Below, piece after piece: positions 1-5,949 of a DNA stretch of 6,044 bases. This stretch comes from Bifidobacteriaceae bacterium. Its GTDB lineage: Bacteria > Actinomycetota > Actinomycetes > Actinomycetales > WQXJ01. Where the stretch lies: positions 1 to 6,044 of the forward strand of contig JAITJY010000055.1 of assembly GCA_031278675.1 (NCBI GenBank), written 5' to 3'. A program made the translations under genes and the position numbers. Every line of letters starts with the position of its first letter. Within the stretch, counting starts at the first letter, position 1. Under the pieces are notes generated by a model, which had not been told where the DNA came from, searched no databases, and was given only the letters and a program-made list of their open reading frames with translations.

Positions 1-687
1 GAATACGTCGCCGTGGTGGGGCCGTCCGGTTCCGGCAAGTCCACTTTGATGAACATTTTGGGCTGCCTCGACGTGGCCACCGGGGGGCGCTACGAGCTGG
101 TCGGCGAGGATGTCGGCCAAATGGGTGAGAACGAGTTGGCGGAGATCCGGGGCCGGCGCATCGGTTTTGTCTTCCAGCAGTTCAACCTGCTGCCTTCGAT
201 GTCGGCTTGGCGCAACGTCGAGTTGCCGCTGTCCTACGCCGGCGTCCCGCCCGCCGAACGCAAACGCCGCGCCCTTGAAGCCTTGGAGCGGGTCGGCCTC
301 GGCGACAAGATAGACAACCGGCCCGGCCAGCTATCGGGTGGTCAGCAACAGCGGGTCGCGATTGCCCGAGCCCTCGTCACCGAGCCGACCATGCTGTTAG
401 CGGACGAACCGACGGGAAATCTTGACTCGGCATCGGCGGGCGAAATCCTGGATATCTTCGACGCGATCCACCGGGGAGGCCGCACCATTGTGCTGATCAC
501 CCACGAATGGGATGTCGCCCGCCGCGCTGATCGGGTGATCGAGGTCCGGGACGGCTTGGTGGTGGAACGCAGCGTTGAACCAGATATTAGTTCAACCGTT
601 GAATCAATCGCTGACCAGGCCAATCAACAAGACTTTGAACCAGACCATCAAGAAGACTTTGGACCAGACGCGGGAGAAAGCACATGA
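1..687 (+). CDS. MacB/LolD-type ABC transporter ATP-binding protein, 5'-truncated by the window edge
   Basis: This is the cytoplasmic ATPase that would power the permease encoded next. The reading frame is open from base 1, so the true start and roughly the first 35-40 residues lie upstream; the GTG at 13 falls inside the beta strand before the P-loop and is not a credible start. Motifs run in family order: Walker A GPSGSGKST (19-45), Q-loop region FQQFNLLP (about 172-195), signature LSGGQQQRVAIARAL (331-375), Walker B MLLADEP with the catalytic Glu (391-411), D-loop GNLD and H-loop His in ITHE (502-504). The FNLLP and GNLD versions are typical of MacB/LolD ATPases of the lipoprotein-release and macrolide-export class. 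After the normal end of the fold (about base 565) comes a 40-residue acidic tail built of degenerate four-residue repeats, which is unusual. The stop overlaps the permease start as ATGA (684-687), suggesting translational coupling. Family assignment is secure; substrate is unknown. Confidence 0.95.
   Translation, partial: EYVAVVGPSGSGKSTLMNILGCLDVATGGRYELVGEDVGQMGENELAEIRGRRIGFVFQQFNLLPSMSAWRNVELPLSYAGVPPAERKRRALEALERVGLGDKIDNRPGQLSGGQQQRVAIARALVTEPTMLLADEPTGNLDSASAGEILDIFDAIHRGGRTIVLITHEWDVARRADRVIEVRDGLVVERSVEPDISSTVESIADQANQQDFEPDHQEDFGPDAGEST
574..669 (+). repeat. Degenerate 12-bp tandem repeat in the ATPase C-terminal tail (8 units)
   Basis: The tail reads as eight consecutive four-residue units, including VEPD, VESI, FEPD, HQED and FGPD. 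At DNA level, TTGAACCAG-like 9-mers fall at 575, 599, 635 and 659, all at multiples of 12 bp. The last two blocks also form a clear 24-bp repeat (629 and 653, both beginning AAGACTTT). The tract is visibly more AT-rich than the surrounding gene. It lies after the ATPase fold and just ahead of the permease start codon. Confidence 0.75.
672..676 (+). promoter_or_regulatory. Ribosome binding site for the permease
   Basis: GGGAG lies 7 bases before the ATG at 684, inside the end of the ATPase gene. It supports the ATG of the ATGA overlap as the permease start. Confidence 0.6.
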
Positions 688-1913
688 GCTGGGTCGAGAC
701 ATTCCGCACAGGCCTGACCGCCATCCGGTCGCACGCGATGCGGTCGGTGCTGACCATTATCGGGATTCTGATTGGGATCGCGGCGGTGATCCTGACGGTC
801 GGTTTGGGGTTGGGGACGCAAAAGGACGTGTCGGAATCCATCTCCTCGCTCGGCTCAAACCTGCTGATCATCACGCCCGGATCGTCCACCAGCGCGGAGG
901 GTATCCGCGGCGGCTTCGGTTCAGGTACGTCTTTGACCTTGGACGATGCCGTCGCCCTCCAGTCCGCGATTGCCGCCCCAGATATCGCCGGGGTTGCGCC
1001 AGAGTCCTCAACTTCGGCGTCCTTAGAAAACGGCGACACCAACTGGACCACCACCGTGACCGGGGCCACGCAATCCTGGCCGCAGGTCCGCTCGCGGAGC
1101 CTGGTCCAAGGGGAGTTCTTCTCCGAGGCGGAGGCGGAAGCCGGCGCCAGCGTCATTGTGCTCGGCACCGAGACCGCCACCGAGTTGTTCGGCAGCCCTT
1201 ATGCGGTGGGCCGCTCGGTGACAATCGATGCGATCTCCTATGACGTGATCGGGGTTTTGGCGGAGCAGGGCGCATCCGGTTCAACCAACCTTGATGATCT
1301 GGCCGTGGTGCCGATGGCGACCTACGCCGCGCAGATCTCCGGGTCGACTGCGACCACGGTCCAGACCATCTACGTCCAGGCCGCCTCCCAGACGGACCTG
1401 TCGGCGGCGTACCAGGAGGCCGAGACTCTGCTGCTTAACCTGCATGGTGTGAGCGACCCGGACAACGCCGACTTCACCATTTCTTCGCAGGATGCGTTGG
1501 TGTCCACGGCGACCTCCGTCTACCGGGCATTGACTGTGTTGCTGGTCGGGATCGCCGCGATTGCGCTGCTCGTGGGCGGGATTGGCGTGATGAACATCAT
1601 GTTGGTCTCCGTGACCGAGCGGACCCGCGAGATTGGTTTGCGGAAGGCGCTCGGGGCCACGCCCCGGGTGATTCGCCGCCAGTTCCTGGTCGAAGCGACC
1701 ACGCTGGGCCTGGTCGGAGGGATCGGTGGGGCGGGGCTCGGCATCGTCCTGGCTTTGGCTCTACCTACCGCTATCGGATCGTCGATTGTTGTCTCGCTGC
1801 CTGCCGTGTTTGGCGCGTTGGCCGTGGCGGTGGGGATTGGCGTTGTGTTTGGTGTTTACCCGGCGACGCGCGCGGCGAGGCTCGCCCCGATTGATGCGTT
1901 GCGGGCTGAATGA
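684..1913 (+). CDS. MacB/FtsX-family ABC transporter permease
   Basis: This is the membrane subunit of a MacB-like transporter, 409 residues, complete and of usual length for stand-alone Gram-positive members. A short cytoplasmic helix (1-20) leads into membrane segment 1 (about 21-43). Next comes a large extracytoplasmic MacB periplasmic-core-like domain (about 45-275), opening with SSLGSNLLIITPG. The FtsX domain follows with segments at about 283-307, 340-362 and 373-392. The cytoplasmic coupling motif REIGLRKALGA (315-325), which contacts the ATPase in this family, is intact, as is the terminal PATRAARLAPIDALRAE. Known MacB-type permeases dimerise and use ATP hydrolysis to drive motion of the outer domain rather than moving substrate through a central channel. 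Start ATG 684 overlaps the ATPase stop and has a ribosome binding site at 672-676. The stop at 1911-1913 lies 26 bases before the preferred start of the next gene. No oddities are seen in the protein. Confidence 0.96.
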   Translation: MSWVETFRTGLTAIRSHAMRSVLTIIGILIGIAAVILTVGLGLGTQKDVSESISSLGSNLLIITPGSSTSAEGIRGGFGSGTSLTLDDAVALQSAIAAPDIAGVAPESSTSASLENGDTNWTTTVTGATQSWPQVRSRSLVQGEFFSEAEAEAGASVIVLGTETATELFGSPYAVGRSVTIDAISYDVIGVLAEQGASGSTNLDDLAVVPMATYAAQISGSTATTVQTIYVQAASQTDLSAAYQEAETLLLNLHGVSDPDNADFTISSQDALVSTATSVYRALTVLLVGIAAIALLVGGIGVMNIMLVSVTERTREIGLRKALGATPRVIRRQFLVEATTLGLVGGIGGAGLGIVLALALPTAIGSSIVVSLPAVFGALAVAVGIGVVFGVYPATRAARLAPIDALRAE

Positions 1914-1927
1914 GTACCACGTTGGAT

Positions 1928-1933
1928 AAGGAG
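1928..1933 (+). promoter_or_regulatory. Strong ribosome binding site deciding the lipoprotein start at 1940
   Basis: AAGGAG is separated by 6 bases (aatctt) from the ATG at 1940. The competing ATG at 1910, which overlaps the permease stop as ATGA, has no purine-rich site in front of it (gcgttgcgggctga). The start at 1940 is therefore preferred, removing ten residues from the longest reading. Confidence 0.8.
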
Positions 1934-1939
1934 AATCTT

Positions 1940-3646
1940 ATGAACCTCGCATTCAAGCCCACCGGCCGCCGGCTGCGCAGCGGCGGGCTGACGAGCGGCG
2001 GGATGGCCCGTGCTGGGCGTGCCACTACCGGCGGGATGGCCGGTGCTGGGCGTGCCACTACCGGCGGGATGGCCGGTGCCGGGCGTGCCACTACCGGCGG
2101 GATGGCCGGTGCCGGACGTGCCACTCCCGGCGGGATGGCCGGTGCTGGGCTGCGCGGCTGGCTGCCTGCCGCCGGGCCGGCCGGTGCTGGGCTGCGCGGC
2201 TGGCTGCCTGCCGCCGGGATGGCCGCTGGCAAGCCCACCGGCCGCCGGCTGCGCTCGGTGGTCGCCCTGGCTGCGGGCTTTGCCCTGCTGGCGGGCTGCG
2301 CTGGCGGCAACACTGAGGACGCCACCACCGGCAGCGCGGCCCCCGGGACCACGGCGGGCGGCGAGCCGTCCGGCCAGGCCGCAGCGCCCACCAACCCCGG
2401 GGTCAGCGGCACCATTGCTGCCAATGCCGGCGGCGTGTTGCAGGTCCAGGACTCCGAGAAGCAGACGGCGGTGGTCTACACCGCCGCGACCGCCATCACC
2501 GCGCAGGTGGAGGGCTCGGCGGCGGATGTGACCGTGGGCGTTTGCGTCATGGCCAGCGGCGCGACCGGTGAGGCCGGCGGGACCGGTTCCGCTGGTGCGG
2601 ACGGCTCGGCCGGCTCGGCCGGTTCCGCCAGCGAGGTCTTCGCCGCGACCACGGTAGCGGTGAGCCAACCAGAGGACGATGCCGACTGCAGCGCCGCGCT
2701 CGGCGGCGGATTTGGCGGGGGCGCCGGATTTGGCGGCGGGGGCGCCGGTCTTGGCGGCGAGAGCGGCACCTTCCCCGAGGGTGAGATGCCCGGCGATTTC
2801 CCGTCCGGGATGCCGGAGGGCCGGCCGAGTGGTGCGCCCGATCCCGGCGGCGAGTTCACCGCTGAACCACCCAGTGGCGAGGAAGATTTCACCGCTGCGC
2901 CGCGAGGCGGCACCGGGATGATGGGGAATATGGCCTTTGGCCAGGTCACGGCGGTGGAAGGCGATACGGTCACGGTGGAACAAAGTGCTCTCGGAGACGA
3001 TGCGACCGCGACGAGCCGGTCATTCACACTGGCGGATGCGACCATCACAACTACCCGGGCGGCTGACGCCAGCGCGTTGGAGGTCGGCAAGTGCGTGGTG
3101 GCGCTCGGCGAAGCCGATTCTGCGGGCCGGATTGAGGCCACCTCGCTTGAGGTGTCTGAGCCCGGCGAGACCGGGTGCTCAACAAGCACCGGGGCCGGGG
3201 GCCGCTTTGGCGGCGGCGGTGCCCCCGGCGACATGCCCAGTGGGGCTGCGCCTGGCGGTATGCCAAGCGGAGCTGTACCGGATGAGAGCGCAGTGGGTGC
3301 TGCGCGTGGCAGCGCACCAGGTGGTGTGCCTGGCGGCAGCGGTGCTGGCGGCAGCATCGCCGGTGGCGGGACGCCCGGCGGCGGGACTGGTGGCGGGACA
3401 CCCGGTGGTGGGACTGGTGGCGGTGGGGCCGGCGGGGGCACACCTGGCGGCGGGACCGGTGGCGGCATCGCCGGTGGCGGGATGCCCGGTGGCGGAACTG
3501 GTGGCGGGGCGTCCGGTGGTGGGGCCGGCGGGGGCACGCCCGGTGGCGGGGAACCGGGCTCTGGTTCTGGGGGCGGCACGGTTCCTGACACCCCGCAGAG
3601 CGGGGAGTCCAACAGCACCGATCAGAATAAGGGGATGGTGGCATGA
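1940..3646 (+). CDS. Predicted lipoprotein with two DUF5666-like domains and a repeat-expanded leader
   Basis: A 568-residue protein, probably exported and lipid-anchored on the outer face of the membrane; its biochemical role is unknown. The start at 1940 is chosen for its AAGGAG site. A basic segment, hydrophobic core and lipobox (RSVVALAAGFALLAGC) end at Cys120. Normally this lies near residue 20-35, but here a repeat insert of 92 residues precedes it. The mature part has beta domain A (about 155-250), a Gly-rich linker, beta domain B (about 331-413) and a Gly/Pro/Thr-rich tail to the end. Both domains follow the pattern G-x-V/I-x-a-x-x-G-x-x-x-V-x, a central T-x-I-T strand, then V-G-x-C-V, and finish with a second Cys (202/250 and 385/413). 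This resembles DUF5666. Its position between permease and adaptor suggests an accessory part of the transporter, such as a substrate-handling or wall-spanning component. An alternative in-frame ATG at 2219 would give an ordinary signal peptide (Cys at residue 27) but lacks an obvious ribosome binding site. The lipoprotein call is fairly sure, the DUF5666 assignment moderate. Confidence 0.85.
   Translation: MNLAFKPTGRRLRSGGLTSGGMARAGRATTGGMAGAGRATTGGMAGAGRATTGGMAGAGRATPGGMAGAGLRGWLPAAGPAGAGLRGWLPAAGMAAGKPTGRRLRSVVALAAGFALLAGCAGGNTEDATTGSAAPGTTAGGEPSGQAAAPTNPGVSGTIAANAGGVLQVQDSEKQTAVVYTAATAITAQVEGSAADVTVGVCVMASGATGEAGGTGSAGADGSAGSAGSASEVFAATTVAVSQPEDDADCSAALGGGFGGGAGFGGGGAGLGGESGTFPEGEMPGDFPSGMPEGRPSGAPDPGGEFTAEPPSGEEDFTAAPRGGTGMMGNMAFGQVTAVEGDTVTVEQSALGDDATATSRSFTLADATITTTRAADASALEVGKCVVALGEADSAGRIEATSLEVSEPGETGCSTSTGAGGRFGGGGAPGDMPSGAAPGGMPSGAVPDESAVGAARGSAPGGVPGGSGAGGSIAGGGTPGGGTGGGTPGGGTGGGGAGGGTPGGGTGGGIAGGGMPGGGTGGGASGGGAGGGTPGGGEPGSGSGGGTVPDTPQSGESNSTDQNKGMVA
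1955..1978 (+). repeat. 24-bp direct repeat, left copy, encoding KPTGRRLR
   Basis: This 24-base block is repeated exactly at 2231-2254. The two copies are 276 bp (92 codons) apart and in the same reading frame. They bracket the insert in the lipoprotein leader. Confidence 0.9.
2000..2131 (+). repeat. 33-bp tandem repeat, 4 units (GMAGAGRATTG)
   Basis: Four in-frame units at 2000, 2033, 2066 and 2099 encode GMARAGRATTG and close variants. Neighbouring units differ by one to a few bases, pointing to recent expansion. Each junction contains ACCGGC-GGGATG-GCCGGT, a perfect 6-bp stem with a 6-base loop (2027, 2060, 2093; one stem mismatch at 2126). Confidence 0.92.
2132..2215 (+). repeat. 42-bp tandem repeat, 2 units (GLRGWLPAA-containing)
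   Basis: Two units (2132-2173 and 2174-2215) differ at only two bases. The first 18 bases of the first unit are the same as the start of the 33-bp unit, so the second repeat family appears to have grown out of the first. Confidence 0.9.
2231..2254 (+). repeat. 24-bp direct repeat, right copy, encoding KPTGRRLR
   Basis: Exact copy of 1955-1978. It runs straight into the hydrophobic core of the signal peptide, so this copy occupies the position expected for the basic region of a normal lipoprotein signal peptide. Confidence 0.9.
3356..3550 (+). repeat. Gly-rich coding repeat in the lipoprotein tail (imperfect 111-bp period)
   Basis: The tail is mostly GGG runs separated by TP, TG, AG, IA or MP pairs. 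The segment starting IAGGGTPGGGTGGG at 3356 recurs at 3467 as IAGGGMPGGGTGGG, a 111-bp (37-codon) period, the second copy being partial and diverged. Low-complexity secreted tail; no catalytic motif is seen. Confidence 0.7.
3629..3634 (+). promoter_or_regulatory. Ribosome binding site for the membrane-fusion protein
   Basis: AAGGGG lies 8 bases before the ATG at 3643, inside the end of the lipoprotein gene. It supports the start that overlaps the upstream stop as ATGA (3643-3646). Confidence 0.65.
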
Positions 3647-5949
3647 GCCGACGGACTGAATCAAACCGGGTCGGCGTGGCGGGACGCGCGCCTGACGCCA
3701 AGGCACGGCTCCAGCGGCGGCGCCGGTCGCGCCTGCCGGCCACCCTGGCCGTGGTGGCGGTCATTTTGGCTGGTGGTGGCGCTGGCGCATACGCCCTAAC
3801 GCGCTCTGGTGAGGCTCAATACCGCACGGCGCAGGCCGGTGAGGGCTCGGTGGTCCAGACCACCTCCGGGACGGGGAGCGTGGGTCTGACCAGCATGTAT
3901 TCTGCTGCCTTCCAGGTGGCCGGGACCCTCCAGGACATTGGCGTGGCGGTCGGTGACGCGGTGGCGGCCGGTCAGGTCCTGGCAGAACTCGATCCGACGG
4001 ACCTGGATGACGCGGTTACGGAGGCGGAAGAGGCCTTGGCCGAGGCCCAAGAAACCCTGGCACAAGACCTGGAAGACCAGGCCAACGGCACATCATCAGC
4101 AACTGGCACAACTGCGTCCACCGGCGGCACCACCCCGGTCGCCTACGAAGCGGCTGCCACCGGTAGCACAACCGCCCCGGCTGCCTACCAGACGTCTACC
4201 ACCAGTAGCACAACCACCCCGGTCGCCTACCAGCCGGGGTCCACTGGTAGCACAACGACCCCGGTCGCCTACCAGCCGTCTACCACCGGTAGTACAACCA
4301 CCCCGGTCGCTTACCAAGCGGCTGCCACTGGTAGTACAACCACCCCGGTCGCCTACCAGACGGGGTCCACTGGTGCGGCGGCGGCCCAGGTCGCCTACCG
4401 GGCCAACTCCGCTAGGGGCGCGGTCAGCGCGGGCGCGTTCGTCGCCGTGAACGCCTCAACGGCCGCTGAGGTGGACCCGCCTTCCAGCGCGGAAGATGTC
4501 AAGGCGGCGAGTGAGGCAGTCAAGGCGGCCCAGGACGAATTGTTGGCTCAATACGAGGTGGTCAACACATTGTTGGCCGCATCGCTAACGGAGGTGGACA
4601 CCAGCAACACGGCGTGCGCGGAGTTCTTGTCCGCAGTTTTCCCCGTTGCGGCGGATGGGGATTCCGGAGACGGTGACGGCGATTCAGGCAGCGGCGAGGC
4701 GGAGCTACTCGCGATCCAGGCGTCGCTTCAGGCTTGCCAGGAGGCTATCGCCACAGCTCAGGGCGCTCTCAGCGACCTCGCCGCCGCCCAACTCAGCTTG
4801 ATTGAAAAAGCTGACGCGCTGAACCAAGCGGCCCAGGCGCTCCAGGCGGTCGTGGACAAGTTGGACCTGGGAAATGGCGGCGGCGAGAACCCGGGCGAGA
4901 ATCCGGGAGAGAATCCGGGAGAGAATCCGGGAGAGAATCCGGGAGAGAATCCGGGAGAGAATCCGGGTGAGAATCCGGGTGAGAATCCGGGTGAAGACCC
5001 GGGGGAGAATCCGGGTGAGAATCCCGGCGAAAACCCGGGAGAGAATCCCGGAGAAAACCCCGGCGGGAATTCCACCGAGAACCCGGGCGGCTCAGGCGGG
5101 ACTCCCACCGGTTCAGCTAGGGGGCAAGGCGGCAATGCTGGCGGGGGGACGGCATCGGCCACTATAACTGCGGAGCAAATCCTAAGCGACCAAGCGCAGA
5201 TCGAGCTGCTGGAAGCGAAACTCGGCATCGTGCGGCAGGAGCGGCTGGGGGCGAGCGTGACTTCGGCGATCAGCGGGACCGTGGTGGCGGTCAACGCGGC
5301 GGCGGGCGACTCGGTGACGGCGGGGCAGGCGGTGGTTGTCGTGGACGGCGGGGCAGGCTTCACCGTGACGATGACGTTGCCGCTGACAACGATCAAGGAA
5401 CTCGCGGTCGGGAATCCGGCGACTTTTACGGCCGGCTCGACGCAGGAGGAGTTGACTGGGCTGGTCGCATCGATCGGGATAGTAAACCAGTCGAACACGT
5501 CTGAGCCGTCCTTCACTGTGCTGTTGGCCGTGGACCAGAAGGATGCGGTGCTGTTCTCGGGGGCGAGCGTCCAGGTGACAATCACCGCAGCGCGGAGCGA
5601 CGGTGTTGTGACGGTGCCGACTTCGGCGGTCCATGTGTCGGGGAGTGAAACCTCGGTGCAGATGGTGGTCGCTGGCGAACTGGTCGACGTCCCCGTCACG
5701 GCCGGGGCAATCGGTGCTGAGTTGACCGAAATCGTGGACGGTGTGGCCGTCGGCGAAGAAGTAGTCCTGGCCGACTTGTCGAAGGACGTGATCAGTGAAT
5801 CCTCTTCGCGTTCCGCGAACTCGTCCCTGGTCGGAGGCCTGTCCGGGGGCGGTCAGTTCTCGGTCAACGTGGTGCCCGGCGGGGCCGGTGGGGCTGGTCA
5901 GATGCCTGGCGGAGCCGGTGCTGGGGGCCGCCCCATGATGGGCGGCTGA
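3643..5949 (+). CDS. MacA/HlyD-type membrane-fusion (adaptor) protein with two tandem-repeat inserts
   Basis: Adaptor subunit of the MacB-like transporter, anchored by an N-terminal membrane segment (about 32-52) after a basic cytoplasmic stretch with RRRRSR. At 768 residues it is far longer than the roughly 350-550 usual for the family. Order: first half of the lipoyl-like domain (about 79-118, GVAVGDAVAAGQVLAELDP); acidic helix (119-147); seven 14-residue repeats (160-257); helix (283-320); Cys325; an Asp/Gly-rich loop (338-352); Cys365 within a long Ala/Gln-rich helix (352-409); fifteen GENP-type units (414-473); Gly-rich linker; helix (509-535); second lipoyl half (541-570, SAISGTVVAVNAAAGDSVTAG); beta-barrel and membrane-proximal domains (571 to about 700); Gly/Met/Pro-rich tail ending in PMMGG. 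The split lipoyl domain around a helical hairpin is the family hallmark and identifies it firmly. The repeats sit between predicted helices and leave the conserved parts intact. Its start overlaps the lipoprotein stop, so the two are probably made together. Confidence 0.93.
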   Translation: MSRRTESNRVGVAGRAPDAKARLQRRRRSRLPATLAVVAVILAGGGAGAYALTRSGEAQYRTAQAGEGSVVQTTSGTGSVGLTSMYSAAFQVAGTLQDIGVAVGDAVAAGQVLAELDPTDLDDAVTEAEEALAEAQETLAQDLEDQANGTSSATGTTASTGGTTPVAYEAAATGSTTAPAAYQTSTTSSTTTPVAYQPGSTGSTTTPVAYQPSTTGSTTTPVAYQAAATGSTTTPVAYQTGSTGAAAAQVAYRANSARGAVSAGAFVAVNASTAAEVDPPSSAEDVKAASEAVKAAQDELLAQYEVVNTLLAASLTEVDTSNTACAEFLSAVFPVAADGDSGDGDGDSGSGEAELLAIQASLQACQEAIATAQGALSDLAAAQLSLIEKADALNQAAQALQAVVDKLDLGNGGGENPGENPGENPGENPGENPGENPGENPGENPGENPGEDPGENPGENPGENPGENPGENPGGNSTENPGGSGGTPTGSARGQGGNAGGGTASATITAEQILSDQAQIELLEAKLGIVRQERLGASVTSAISGTVVAVNAAAGDSVTAGQAVVVVDGGAGFTVTMTLPLTTIKELAVGNPATFTAGSTQEELTGLVASIGIVNQSNTSEPSFTVLLAVDQKDAVLFSGASVQVTITAARSDGVVTVPTSAVHVSGSETSVQMVVAGELVDVPVTAGAIGAELTEIVDGVAVGEEVVLADLSKDVISESSSRSANSSLVGGLSGGGQFSVNVVPGGAGGAGQMPGGAGAGGRPMMGG
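4120..4413 (+). repeat. 42-bp tandem repeat, 7 units (GSTTTPVAYQ-type)
   Basis: Seven 14-residue units follow one another without gaps. Each has the core STTTPVAYQ followed by a variable four- or five-residue end (AAAT, PGST, TSTT, TGST). The first, second and last units are the most diverged; the middle four are nearly identical. Thr, Ser and Pro dominate, as in extended wall-spanning or glycosylated linkers of surface proteins; that role is inferred. Confidence 0.93.
4882..5061 (+). repeat. 12-bp tandem repeat, 15 units (GENP)
   Basis: Fifteen four-residue units encode nine GENP, one GEDP (4990-5001) and five GENP. A degenerate tail (GGNSTENPGG) follows. Units 3-7 (4906-4965) are identical at DNA level, whereas the edges vary at third codon positions, the pattern expected when slippage expands the middle of an array. 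Confidence 0.95.

Noticed and set aside
575..1243. Overlapping + frame starting in the 12-bp repeat tract and running into the permease
   Set aside because: The frame is open at first because the 12-bp period keeps it open, then turns into Arg/His-rich shadow translation of the permease; no family features.
1955..1978. Twin-arginine (Tat) signal from the RR in GRRLRS
   Set aside because: The residues around RR do not fit the S/T-R-R-x-F-L-K pattern well; a Sec-type lipoprotein signal explains the region better.
1856..2983. Long minus-strand reading frame across the lipoprotein leader (375 codons)
   Set aside because: Opposes the supported operon, overlaps the permease end, and its repeats are only the reverse complement of the 33-bp array.
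3341..3560. Collagen-like triple-helix domain
   Set aside because: Glycines do not keep a strict every-third-residue spacing; runs of GGG with irregular pairs fit a flexible Gly-rich tail.
2476..3618. Long minus-strand reading frame of Pro-rich protein (380 codons)
   Set aside because: It is the complement of Gly-rich codons in the lipoprotein gene; poly-Pro composition and no ribosome binding site mark it as a shadow.
4120..5061. CRISPR-like array
   Set aside because: Units are directly adjacent with no unique spacers, keep one reading frame and encode clear peptide repeats; there are no cas genes.
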